The notes under the pieces were generated by a model. The model did not search any database and was not told where the DNA came from. It saw only the letters and a list, made by a program, of their open reading frames with translations. The position numbers and the translations under genes were made by a program. This document shows positions 37,733 to 49,513 of a DNA stretch of 64,000 bases, piece by piece; position 1 is the stretch's first letter; every line of letters starts with the position of its first letter. The stretch is taken from the NCBI GenBank assembly GCA_949987565.1, contig OX465121.1, positions 6,528,774 through 6,592,773 on the forward strand, in the 5' to 3' direction. The stretch comes from Luidia sarsii. Lineage: Eukaryota; Echinodermata; Asteroidea; Paxillosida; Luidiidae.

Positions 37733-40700
37733 ATGAACGGCATGCGATATGAACCTCTGCTTGAAGAGGCGCCTTTGGAGGAGATCGACATGGAGGAGTT
37801 TATCTCTGGTGAGTTATAGCTCGGGTGAGAATGGTGAGGTTTGTGGGTGGTTTTCACCAGGGTGGGTGGCGAGGTTTGCGGGACCATTGGACGGGAAGGC
37901 CAGGGTGTGTTTGGGGGGGATACGGCCCCGTGTGTCGTCCGTTCATCGTCCCATGATCGTCGCATCGTTACGGAGGAGGCTGGGTGCTGAGCGTGGGCGA
38001 ATGGTCGGTCATGGTTTGGTCAGCGAGCCACCGTCAGTCACCGTCAGTCACTCGAGCAACCTCGCATGGTTGTGGAGTTTTAATGCTTTGCCAATCGTCG
38101 TATTAAAAACGGAAATAAAGCATGGATAAGCATTTTGTGTAAAGTGGATGTCCGTTTAAATCTCTAGGCCTAGTGGAGTGATTGTGGGCGTGAACCCTTG
38201 ACTTTAGCATTCATATTGCAGATTTGGTTTCAGTTTCGAATTTGTTTGTGAGGTGTTTTTTTGTGGCCGGTCTCCTTCCTCAACGAGGGACTAACTTCTG
38301 GACTAAACTCGAATGTGTTAGCCCAACAGTTAGTTAGCAATTCCTGTATAAAGCTGTATATTTTACGGACTTTACGGACGTCTTTGAGAAAGGTCCTGGT
38401 CGGGTTCGAAATGTCAGGCCCTGTTGAGGTTTGCATTTTGGTAATATTTATTATTCAATAACTTAGCAGTTTGCAACATTTGAAAACATTGTAAGCAAAG
38501 TTGTGTTACTTTTAGGGTTTGTTGTGTGGGGCTGTTGCCTTATCCCAGCAATTTCTCCAAATCGGAACAATTCATGGCTTGTTGCACAATAATTGAGTGA
38601 AGGTTACAAAGTTTATGTACACAAAGCTTCGGTATCAGTATCACAATAACCTTAGGCTAAGGATGCCCATTTTATCACAGTTAAACCCAAGGGTGTTTAT
38701 AACTGTGCATTCGCCTAATCGATACAGATTGTAGTATTTTTGATGGAGGGGTCCAAAGTTGGCAGCTTGGGTAAAAATGTAATTAGTAATTTTTCAGAAA
38801 CATCGATCCTACATGTTTTTTGTAACTCATACAAAAGGTTGAACTGAAAGATTTGATTTCAGGCTAATACAGCAACGGAATGTGTACCATTTTCAGGACT
38901 TGACAATCCTACTGAATAGGACTCAGCTAATTCAAAGTCAGCTAATTCAACCATCTGATAAAACAGACAGACATTCATTTAAAAGGTGGTGACCATGGCA
39001 TGTCTCACTGAGGTGAGCAACCACCCGACTGAACAGACAGACAAATGTAGAAGGTGGTGGCAATGCCGTGTCTCACTAAGGTGAGAAACCACCCGACTGA
39101 ACAGACAGACAAATGTAGAAGGTGGTGGCAATGTCGTGTCTCACTGAGGTGAGCAACCACCCGACTGAACAGACAGACAAATGTAGAAGGTGGTGGCAAT
39201 GCCGTGTCTCACTGAGGTGAGCAACCACCCGACTGAACAGAAAGACAAATGTAGAAGGTGGTGGCAATGTCGTGTCTCACTGAGGTGAGCAACCACCCGA
39301 CTGAACAGACAGACAAATGTAGAAGGTGGTGGCAATGCCGTGTCTCACTGAGGTGAGCAACCACCTGACTGAACAGAAAGACAAATGTAGAAGGTGGTGG
39401 CAATACCGTGTCTCACTGAGGTGAGCAACCACCCGACTGAACAGAAAGACAAATGTAGAAGGTGGTGGCAATGCCGTGTCTCACTGAGGTGAGCAACCAC
39501 CTGACTGAACAGAAAGACAAATGTAGAAGGTGGTGGCAATGCCGTGTCTCACTGAGGTGAGCAACCACCCAACTGAACAGACAGACAAATGTAGAAGGTG
39601 GTGGCAATGCCGTGTCTCACTGAGGTGAGCAACCACCCAACTGAACAGACAGACAAATGTAGAAGGTGGTGGCAATGCCGTGTCTCACTTAGGTGAGCAA
39701 CCACCCGACTGAACAGAAAGACAAATGTAGAAGGTGGTGGCAATGCCGTGTCTCACTGAGGTGAGCAACCACCCAACTGAACAGACAGACAAATGTAGAA
39801 GGTGGTGGCAATGCCGTGTCTCACTGAGGTGAGCAACCACCCAACTGAACAGACAGACAAATGTAGAAGGTGGTGGCAATGCCGTGTCTCACTGAGGTGA
39901 GCAACCACCCAACTGAACAGACAGACAAATGTAGAAGGTGGTGGCAATGCCGTGTCTCACTGAGGTTAGCAACCACCCGACTGAACAGACAGACAAATGT
40001 AGAAGGTGGTGGCAATGCCGTGTCTCACTGAGGTGAGCAACCACCCAACTGAACAGACAGACAAATGTAGAAGGTGGTGGCAATGCCGTGTCTCACTGAG
40101 GTGAGCAACCACCCGACTGAACAGACAGACAAATGTAGAAGGTGGTGGCAATGCCGTGTCTCACTGAGGTGAGCAACCACCCGACTGAACAGAAAGACAA
40201 ATGTAGAAGGTGGTGGCAATGTCGTGTCTCACTGAGGTGAACAACCACCCGACTGAACAGACAGACAAATGTAGAAGGTGGTGGCAATGCCGTGTCTCAC
40301 TGAGGTGAGCAACCACCCGACTGAACAGACAGACAAATGTAGAAGGTGGTGGCAATGCCGTGTCTCACTGAGGTGAACAACCACCCGACTGAACAGACAG
40401 ACAAATGTAGAAGGTGGTGGCAATGCTGTGTCTCACCGAGGTGAGCAACCACCCAACAGAACAGACAGACAAATGTAGAAGGTTGTGGCAATGCCGTGTC
40501 TCACTGAGGTGAGCAACCACCCGACTGAACAGACAGACAAATGTAGAAGGTGGTGGCAATGCCGTGTCTCACTGAGGTGAGCAACCACCCAACTGAACAG
40601 ACAGACAAATGTAGATTGTGGAAGGTGGTGGCAATGCCGTGTCTCACTGAGGTGAACAACCACCCGACTGAACAGACAAACAAATGTAGAAGGTGGTGGC

Positions 40701-43700
40701 AATGCCGTGTCTCAGTGAGGTGACCTGATATCGTTACAAATTATTTGTTCCAGTTCTGCGAGGTTTAATTTAACTCTTCAATTACAGTTCCTGTTATGAT
40801 CAAAACCTGAAATCATCTCAATCATTTATATTTTCAATTTTTCATATTCATGGTCATTTCAATCATCAAGCCGTTTTCACTCATTTTGAAACAGCTGTTA
40901 TAAATATTTTGACGACATTGTAACAGCAACAGCATCACCATCCACAAATCACCAATAAAAAAGACAAAATACAAGATTTTAAAATTTAGTGGGCCTGACG
41001 TTTCGATCCTAGCAGGACCTTTCTCCAAGGCAGATTCAAGATTCATAAAAAATACAGGCACCCGGTGTTTACATGCTGACTCAGTGTCATTGGTTTCCAT
41101 TTGTCATGTAAATAAGGATCATGAATATCCATTTTGTGTCAAGTTACTGGTAGTGTGTCCCTGCATGGGTAATATTCATGTATTGTGCTTGGCTATTGAA
41201 GCATAGAGTATGGCATGTGCACAGCCCTGCCAATAACCATCTCCTAATCTATATCAGCTTACAAGTAATCAATATCACCTGCAGTTGGATGTCTGCTGCA
41301 ATATCTGATAAGTCTGTGGCGAAATTTGGCCAATTGTGGCTTATTTATACGCAAAGTCAATCCTCATGCATATTCAATTTGGATCCATCGGTGCCATTTG
41401 ATGTGCACACTGTATGCCTTGATGCAGTGAAGCATCCATACAACACAGTCAACGCCCTGCTCAGTACAGTGTGGCTGTGCATTAATAGTGCTTGTGTAGT
41501 GCATCTGCTCAGAACAATCTGCCAATATGGCTGCTGGAACATACTCAACGCTGGTCGTGGACGATATGACAAAAGAGGCTGAGAACTTTACCACTAAAGG
41601 TTTGTCAAGGGTTGGCGTTTCTATCCCCGTGGAATGTGGGAAGGTTTGAGATTTGGTTTGGAAAGATTCCTGGATGTGTACGACTTCCTCTTGCTTGCAT
41701 TACATTATCACTGGTACAGCCTGGGTATAGAATCTCATTACTGTGAAGTGAATACCTTCATGGATATCTTTCAACAGAAATCATTATTGATCAGTGAATT
41801 CTGTTTGTGATATTAAATGCATGATTCAAGATCTTCTGTTTGTATGTAACTACCTGGGATTTCCTTCATGATTTCAGTCGCTCGTGAGCTCTTCAATGAT
41901 GGTGCTTTTATGATTTCAAAGTGGTTTTTCTTTTTAACAACAAATGGTTCGCTGTAACATCCTGTAGCACAGGAAATTTGAGGCATAAATGTAGTGTACA
42001 TGTACTGTACATTGTTTTCTTTTGCTATGTATACGTACACATGTACATGTACGTGCACTGCAAACGTGTAGTACACTGCATGTACACATATGGTAAATAT
42101 GGAACCCACATGTATCCAGTACATATCATTATGTATACATTATCATATTATCATCACACTTGATCCATGTACACATGTACATTGTGTACATGCGGGTTTT
42201 ACGACGCTTTCTCAAAGATTATATCCAGATTGGACATACGTAGCATACTGTAATTTACCAATAGCAGCACGGCCAAGTACGGCCCAAACCAACCACAGCT
42301 ATAAATTAAGACCACAAGGTATCTTCACCAGGAAAGGCTAGCCGTCCGTACCATTGATAGCACTAGCAAGTATTGCTTCATACGCCTTTCATGCTTCAGC
42401 CCACATCGTTAACCACCAAACGACTTGTACATGTGATATACAAAAATGTTGCAAACTGCTTACTGACTAAAATTACCAAAATGTAAATCTAAAATTTAGT
42501 GGGCCTGACGTTTCGATCCTAGCAGGACCTTTCTCAAAGGCAGAGTGACAAGAAAAAAAAAAGAAAAAAAAAACTTTTTTTTTTTTTTTTTTTGTCCTTG
42601 TCACTCTGCCTTTGAGAAAGGTCCTGCTAGGATCGAAACGTCAGGCCCACTAAATTTTAGACTTGTACATGTATTAGTTTATGATTATTCATATTTTGTT
42701 GTTCTTTTGCAGATAAGGCCTCGTTGATAGCTCCCTCCCCCACCCCAACCCGGACTGAGAATGTTCCCTTACGCACCCAGCAGTCAGTCCAACATGAGAC
42801 CATCCTGGGCTTTGATGGCCTGAAAGTCATCGTGGTGTCTTGTGTCATAGTCTCATTGGCTATAACCGTTGCCATGGTTATTACGATACTCATTGGCAGT
42901 CCGCAGGTATGAACACAGGATTGGGGAGTTCCGGTTTTCCGTGGAGAAGGTAGAAGATCAGGCATAAGACATGCAACAAGACTGAACATCTGCAAAGTAC
43001 AAATAATTTTCTGTAACAAGGTGCTACCCTATAAATCCAAATACCATGCAATTCATCTTAAAACTTAGTGGGCCTGACGTTTCGATCCTAGTAGGACCTT
43101 TCTCAAAGGCAGAGGGACATTATTCAGGATAGAATCATCAGAATAGTCTGAGAACAACGCAGACACTTTGGTTTTACTGAGAGCAAATTTTGTGTTTTAG
43201 CGATTGTTCACCACCAAATGAAAAGCATGTTGCCTTCACAAGTTCTGCCCAATGACCTTGTTTGCATGAGACCCTTTTAATGTTGCCTACTGGTGAAGGC
43301 TGACAGACTGCGGATCCGAATATGCACATCGCATTTTTCGTACCTTGCAGGTTCCACCCCATGGTGCCGTTGCTACGGGCAACAAGGTTTGCTCCGACGC
43401 TGGAGTGTCCATACTGCAGAAGGGTGGTTCAGCTGTGGATGCTGCAATTGCTGCAGTGCTCTGCGTCGGTGTGGTCAATCCACAGAGCTCCGGCATTGGA
43501 GGGTGAGTCGTTGATCTCGGTAACCCGATTTCAAAAACTTCCTAAGGACAGAAGCCTTGGAGAAAGCGCCTTCTTCAATCAAAGTGTTGAGTCCTGTACA
43601 TGTATACATGTATGTGACCCGGCACAACGACATGAGGGATATCCCACCAAAACACTTTTTGAGTAAACAACGCCTGAAGTTAAAGTATCTTCACAATTCG

Positions 43701-46700
43701 ATTACAAATCAATTTTCTTTTCTTTTTTCGTATTTTCGGAAATTTTTAGTATTAGAGGATATTATATTTTGATATCATTTGAAAGCTAAGGGTATACGCT
43801 TTCACATCATTCGAATACTTCAAAATCTCAAAAGTGGGGTTATTCCTCATTATGCTGTGCCGGGTCACATATGTGATATTTGCTCAATGACATTCATGTT
43901 GAAAAATTGCGTTTCAATGTTACCTTTGAGAAGTGGATGTTTCGATCCTAGCAAGACCTTCACTTTAAAGGCAAAAATCGACATCTGTCATCAGTTTGTG
44001 ATGTTAGATTTTTTTTCTTTGCCTTTACAGAGGTGGATTTATGCTGATCTTAGATGCTCAATCAGCGACTTATACGGGGATTAATTTCAGAGAGTCTGCG
44101 CCTGCCAATGCTACTGTGGACATGTTTGTTGGCAGACCAGACCTCTCCACCATTGTAAGATATCTGTCTTCATCTTCTACTTGAACTTGCTCATAGAGGG
44201 CGCTCTATAATCGCCATATTACTAGGGCGACATTCTGGCAGGCATGACCAAGAATTGGTCTGGCTGTTTCTGTTTATTACTCGGTGCTTTGAAAATCGGA
44301 GCACTCCATCACTCAGTGTGACTCTAACCTAACTAAAATTCTCTGGAAAATTCTCAGTGCATTAATTGTCACACCAATTGCTTGTTTGTGACTGAATTAT
44401 AAAGCAGTGAAGCGGCTTCGAATAGCTAGTACAAACAGGAGCCATGTTGAATGGTAATAGTGCCCTCTATTGGCCATTAGTGGAGAGTGACTCCCTTGAA
44501 CATTTTGAGTAGTAATTCCATGTCATTGTGGTTCATTGGTTAAGGATGGAAGTTGTCACACCAGCAAAGACTAGTTGACTATTTTGAAGGCTACCATCTA
44601 AGGGCTGGATAGCTCGGATGGTAAAGGCACTGACACGCAAAACTAGAGGGTTCAAGTCCTGGTCCAGTCAAAGTTTTCTTTGCCATTTTTCATATTTGTT
44701 GAAGTTTCAGTCATTTACTTGTTGGACTCTTGTTTGATTCTATGTATTGCAGGGTGGCCTTGCAGTGGCAGTTCCAGGGGAATTACAAGGAATGAGAAGA
44801 GCCTGGGAGAAATTTGGAAAGTAATTATCATCTTTGCTTCAAAGAGAATTTAACTCCTAACTTCGATAGAAAAATAGTTTCATTTTAAGCCAAGCGTAGC
44901 ATTGAACGTTTGTTTGTCTTCAGGAGAGCTGTCAAATTGTTTGTGCCTGTTCTTGATCACAGCATTGAGACAATTTGACCAGAAATTCTAACAACTTGTG
45001 AGAGGCAAACGACATTTACGAACTTGCTAATGATGTGCTATTTCTCCTCAGGCTCAGTTGGGAGGAGCTTTTCCAGCCAGCAATTCATTTTGCCGAGCGC
45101 GGTTTTCAAGTAACTGGATCCTTAGGTCAGTACTCAGCAATTTAATTTTCCCCTTATTTGATGTCCAATTATGTATGTATTTCTTGTTCATCTGGCTCTT
45201 ACTCTTCATGCTCTTTTCTTGTGACTGCAGAAGGGAATCTTGCGCTGACGCCCATTGAGCTTATGAGCCCACGATTCAAAAGGGTTTTCCTGCCTAACGG
45301 GGTCAGAGTTCAAGAAGGTGACACCATTCACAGGCCCAAGTATGGCCGTCTATTGAAACGCATTGCTAAGAATGGGATTCAAGAATTCTACAGTGGTGAC
45401 ATCGCCGAAGAAATTGCCGATTCTGTAAGTGGCGTGTTTTTGGAGGAAACAAGATTTAATTTCACATTCGCTACACCTTTTGCTGTCTACAAGTTCTTGT
45501 ATATTATTTGCTAAAGCTCAAAAATTAAAAAGGCCTGATGTTTCGATCCTTGCAGGACCTTTCCTCAAAGACAGAATCTTTTTGGCAAAGATTAGGATTG
45601 AGGAGTAGTTGGCCCAGTTAGAGTGTGGCTTCAGATGGTTGAACTTTTGCACGTGCAAGAGTGCTGTTATATCCTTCACCAAGATTGAGTCTGAGAAAGC
45701 GCGGGTCTTTGTTGATTGACTTGTGGATGTCTTGCAGGTTGCAGAGGCAGGTGGAATTCTGACAGTAGAGGACCTTGAAGGGTACAAGGCCCGTGCTATG
45801 ACACCGATCACGACCAAATACAGAGGTGAGTTCTGCATTGGTACTCTCAGATATCAACAGTTCAATCTGGATTTGAACCCAGTACCTCTCAGTCTGGCTT
45901 GAAAGCAAGTACCCTCAGGTTTCAATCCATGCTTTGTCAAATTGTCTTTGCTCGTTATTTAGTTGATTTTAATGTCAGTTGTCATTTTCCTTTCCTGGGA
46001 TTTTTCTCTCACTTTTTGAGGAGGTTTTTGATATTCCCCTAAAACAAGGAAAAACCAAACCAACTTATCAAAAGAAAAGAAGAGCCATATCAATCAGATG
46101 AGACGTTGGTCACCCTGAACGTATAATTGATAGCCATGGCAGGTTTGGCAACACAAATGAATGTACACTGTTATGGGTAATGCTGCTGTGTATATGTAAA
46201 GAATTGTGCTGGCAAATAAAACAGTTTGTAATATATTGTGTTGACATGGAAATTTGATAAATTGGTAATTTGAGAAACATTGATATTACTTTGTTGTTTA
46301 TTGTTTACAGATTACAGTCTTGTGACGTTACCCCAACCCAGTGGAGGACCCATGCTTCTCACTTTGATGAATATCTTAGAGCAATTTAATGTAACAGAAT
46401 CGGAGAGGGATACCAGTCTATACTACCACCGATTCATTGAGGTGGGTATCCACTGCATATTCATGAGTGAATTACCTCTATGCATATTCATGAGTGAATT
46501 AGCACACATGTATATTCATAACGCTGCCCTTAAAGATCAAATTCTCTCTCATTTTGTACAATATTGATTCTATGTAAGTTTTCTGGAAAGTAACAGTTCC
46601 ACTAGGATTGAACCAAAATGTTTGAATGTAAGTTGAATTTCAACGCTTAATTTGTTGTATTTTACGGCAAAATTGTTCTTATTTTTCCCCAAAGGCTCAA

Positions 46701-49513
46701 AAGTTTGTCATAGGACAGGAAGTCGGACTGGGGGACTCGGCCAAAGTCAACTTTAGCCAAAAGATGATCAGGTAATGACCCAAACTCAGTCTAAGAATAC
46801 CATGAAGAGCACATCGAGTTCTTGGTACGAAATAAACAGATTAGAGAACAAGACATGTGGTGTAAATGATAACCTTAACCTTCCTATTTTTTGTTTCTTT
46901 GAAGCAAAATCAACGCAGCGTCTATCCAGACCAATATTTCTGATGAGCGTACCTACCCAACGGACCATTATCTGACCTTCGGCCAAGGCCTGTTGAAGAC
47001 TCACGGAACAAGCCAAATATCGGTCATAGATACCAACAATAACATGGTGTCTGTCACAACGTAAGTCACTGAGATCTTCCCCCCAACTTTCCTCTAAATG
47101 CCTTTATAATTCTTTAAATTTGTAGGAGTTACAGGGTCACAGAACTTAACGTCCGTAGATTACTTTGAATTTGTTGGCGTCGGACATCTCAAATTTTACA
47201 AGACCTTGATTTTTAAGCCCTCAAAATTTATGAAATTTTGATATTTTGTCCAAAAAAATTTAGCAACATATTCAATTTTTAAAAAAATGTTATGTCTTTT
47301 TGATTTGGCAGGACCGTCAATACACAATTTGGATCTCTTATCATGACACCAAGTGGCGTGATTTTGAACAATGAAATGGACGACTTCAATTGGCCAGGAA
47401 AAAACAATGCCTCTGAGCTCAGCAAGGTACTGCTCACAGATTCTCACAATTCCCTTTCAAGATGCCAAAGTTCTACCTCAGGGGTGGATATTACGTATTT
47501 AATCAAGGCAGGAGCCTTGGCTGTGGTTTTGACACTCACTGAACTTGATCATCCTGATCTGCTGACCCACTTCACCAACTGCCAGTTTTGAATCCTTTTT
47601 TTGTGATTTTGTTTGCAGTTTACATACAAAATATTAAATCTCAACAATTTAGTGGGCCTGACGTTTCGATCCTAGCAGGACCTTTATCAAAGGCAGAGAG
47701 AAAGGCCCTACTAGGATCGAAACGTCAGGCCCACTAAATTTTGAGATTTGCATTTTGGTAATTTTAGTCAGTAAGCAGTTTGCAACATTTTTGTATATCA
47801 CTTTCAAACATTAAATCATTATAATACAGATTTGAATCCACCACACAACCTCCTCAAGTTCAAGTGGTTAAAGTGGTTAAAGTAAGGGTTTTAGGTTCGA
47901 ATCCCACCCAAGCTGCCTGCATTTTTCGGCAGGCAATCATGCAAAGCACTGAACATTGAAGTATACATCAAGAAGGGCAGAGCCTCATTGAATTACATTC
48001 GCCTCGACTCAAAATCAAACAGAATGTTAACAATACACCACTCAACAAACTTCCATATTCTTGATCTTCATCTTACAGGCGAATTTTATTGGCCCGGGCA
48101 AGCAACCCCAGTCCCATACAGTTCCTCTGATGGGTCGTAATACCACCACAGCCTGTGCAAGACGCTTTGCTACTGGGGGTGAGGGTGGGAGTTTCATCAC
48201 GTCCGCCGTCGCTCAAGTTGTGATGGAACTGTTGGCGTTCCGCTCCTCCCTGGCCAATGCCACGGAAACGCTACGGAGAGTTTATCCAGACCTACTGCCC
48301 AACCAAGTGGACGCAGAAGGTAGTATTGCTGTGCTCAATCTGATCAGTAATTCCTTAGTCTAAGCCCCCCCTTCCCTAGCCGACTCATGGATCACCTATA
48401 TCCACGGCCTCCCCAACACCTTCTGACACACCCCAGTGAGCACCTATAGGTTCCCCCCCACCAGTCTCCCCTTAGGGTTTTCCCGCCTTCCCACCTCAGT
48501 GACCTAAGCCCCCCTTAGGATAATCCTACCCAGATGATTATCTTTCCCGCCTTCCCGCCTCAGCGACCACCGGTACATAAGGAGTTCCACCACCGATCCC
48601 AAGACATTCTCCTGATGACGGCCAGAGCATACTGGTCGAAACGTCGAGTTACCCTCAGGTTCTTTTCAGAACCAAACCTCTTCCTTTAAGAGACCTGATA
48701 CATGGTGTCACCGCAAACCTTCCTATATTGATTCACCCACCATGCAAAGCCTTAAGTCTCATTTAGTAATTCCTTACTTTGGTCTTAACTAACTTCATAC
48801 CTTGTTCATACCTTGTTCATACCTTGTTCATACCTTGTTCATACCTTGTTCATACCTTGTTCATACCTTGTTCATACCTTGTTCATACCTTGTTCATACC
48901 TTGTTCATACCTTGTTCATACCTTGTTCATACCTTGTTCATACCTTCTTTGACTACTTGACAGCAGCTTGATCAAAAGTTCTATCTACTGGACCCTGTGT
49001 CCATTCACCACCCTCTGTCTTCTCTTTCATACTCTATACCATTCCTGGTCCCCTGATGACGACCAGAGCATAATGGCCGGAACGTCGAGTTATCACTCGG
49101 GTTCTTTTGAACCATACCTCTTCATTATGAGACCTTATACAATGTACATGGTGTCACCACAAACCCTCCTCTATTGTTTCACCCACCATGCAAAGCCTCA
49201 AGTCCTTTTTCTCTGTACCTTGATTAGAAATCATCTGCTGAATGCCACAAACAAAATGTCTTGTCTGTCTACAAAATAATGTCTTCTGTGTGAGCTTTGT
49301 AAAGCTGAGTTATTGATATCTTTCTCTTTTCTGAATATTTCTCCAGATAATGTATCAGAAGGAATAATTGCAGACCTGGTTGCTAAGGGACACAAGATTA
49401 TCAAACACATTGACGAAGACTTGGCCAATGTTCAGACAGTCATGAAAGAAAATGACATCATTTATGCTGCCTCTGATCCCAGAAGAAAGGGTGGAAAAGC
49501 AAGCCAGTATTAA
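37733..49513 (+). CDS. GGT7: Gamma-glutamyltransferase 7-like membrane protein
   Basis: Type II membrane protein of the gamma-glutamyltranspeptidase family, whose active members act on extracellular glutathione. Coding exons: 37733-37808, 42713-42906, 43351-43502, 44031-44154, 44753-44820, 45052-45125, 45231-45424, 45738-45825, 46311-46441, 46695-46771, 46905-47060, 47312-47426, 48079-48319, 49347-49513; 618 aa, phases agree. Membrane segment at about 64-86. Family blocks: [56 protein letters not shown]. By alignment from memory the autoprocessing and catalytic Thr is Thr428 (HGTSQISV); Arg161, Asn448, Asp469 and the Gly519-Gly520 pair are kept. The serine pair of GGT1 (PLSSM) reads QSHT here. 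Thr-x-Gln and LIMTPSG favour GGT7 over GGT1. The frame stays open upstream to 37505, so the N terminus could be longer. Confidence 0.9.
38380..38482 (+). repeat. Dispersed repeat family A (longer copy)
   Basis: Core GAGAAAGGTCCTGGTCGGGTTC followed by GAAATGTCAGGCCC and the 3' part with TTTGCATTTTGGTAAT and CAGTTTGCAACATTT that marks full copies. GGT7 intron 1. Confidence 0.75.
38986..40722. repeat. 68-bp minisatellite, about 25 copies
   Basis: Nearly identical 68-bp units (GCCGTGTCTCACTGAGGTGA, then GCAACCACCCGACTG, AACAGACAGACAAATG and TAGAAGGTGGTGGCAAT) are repeated head to tail in GGT7 intron 1. Variation is mostly single bases (CCCGACT or CCCAACT, CAGACAG or CAGAAAG). One unit near 40613 has a 7-base insertion. 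Each unit contains CTCAC-TGAG-GTGAG, a small hairpin, plus CCACC and GGTGG that can pair. Minus-strand open frames of about 64 codons here are artefacts of the repeat. Confidence 0.97.
40978..41035 (-). repeat. Dispersed repeat family A (single copy)
   Basis: AAAATTTAGTGGGCCTGACG, then TTTCGATCCTAGCAGGACC. GGT7 intron 1. Confidence 0.85.
42434..42660. repeat. Dispersed repeat family A, inverted pair
   Basis: A minus-oriented copy (core about 42488-42545) faces a plus-oriented copy (about 42598-42658) across an A/T homopolymer centre. The arms, including a shared GAGTGACAAG, are almost perfectly complementary. The left end has the TGATATACAAAAATGTTGC lead seen at 59160 and 61525. GGT7 intron 1, just before exon 2. 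Confidence 0.9.
43058..43113 (-). repeat. Dispersed repeat family A (single copy)
   Basis: Core with one change in the loop (CTAGTAGGACC). GGT7 intron 2. Confidence 0.85.
43613..43869. mobile_element. MITE, copy 2 of 2
   Basis: Same TGTGACCCGGCACA terminal inverted repeats and interior as 17206-17451, 257 bases long. TA stands outside both ends, a possible target duplication. GGT7 intron 3. Confidence 0.8.
44563..44690 (+). repeat. tRNA-like SINE
   Basis: GCAAAGACTAGTTGACTA leads into GGCTGGATAGCTCGGATGG (A box) and GGTTCAAGTCCTGGTCCAG (B box), with the tail AAAGTTTTCTTTGCCATTTT. Same arrangement as the minus-strand copy at 30903-31038. GGT7 intron 4. Confidence 0.75.
45520..45577 (-). repeat. 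Dispersed repeat family A (single copy)
   Basis: GGCCTGATGTTTCGATCC, TTGCAGGACCTTTCC: a slightly diverged core. GGT7 intron 7. Confidence 0.75.
47638..47809. repeat. Dispersed repeat family A, inverted pair
   Basis: Minus-oriented and plus-oriented cores meet directly at about 47695, with AAAGGCAGAGAGAAAGG at the join. The right side continues into TTTGCATTTTGGTAATTTTA and TGCAACATTTTTGTATATCA. GGT7 intron 12. Confidence 0.9.
48605..48760 (+). repeat. Dispersed repeat family B, copy with hammerhead-like core
   Basis: CTGATGACGGCCAG, loop AGCATA, CTGGTCGAAACGTC, then a hairpin-like GGTTCTTTTCAGAACC, GGTGTCACCGCAAACC and a 3' end CCACCATGCAAAGCC. GGT7 intron 13. Confidence 0.8.
48794..48953. 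repeat. 11-bp tandem repeat
   Basis: CATACCTTGTT is repeated about 14 times without interruption between two family B copies in GGT7 intron 13. Confidence 0.95.
49050..49205 (+). repeat. Dispersed repeat family B, second tandem copy
   Basis: CTGATGACGACCAG, AGCATAATGGCCGGAACGTC, then the same order of blocks as 48605-48760, ending CCACCATGCAAAGCC. GGT7 intron 13. Confidence 0.8.

Noticed and set aside
39005..40702. Ladder of overlapping minus-strand open frames of about 64 codons
   Set aside because: They follow the 68-bp tandem repeat, whose unit is not a multiple of three. The same peptide repeats because the DNA does, and the array lies inside an intron.
39000..40720. CRISPR array
   Set aside because: The 68-bp units have no variable spacers, and the setting is an animal intron.
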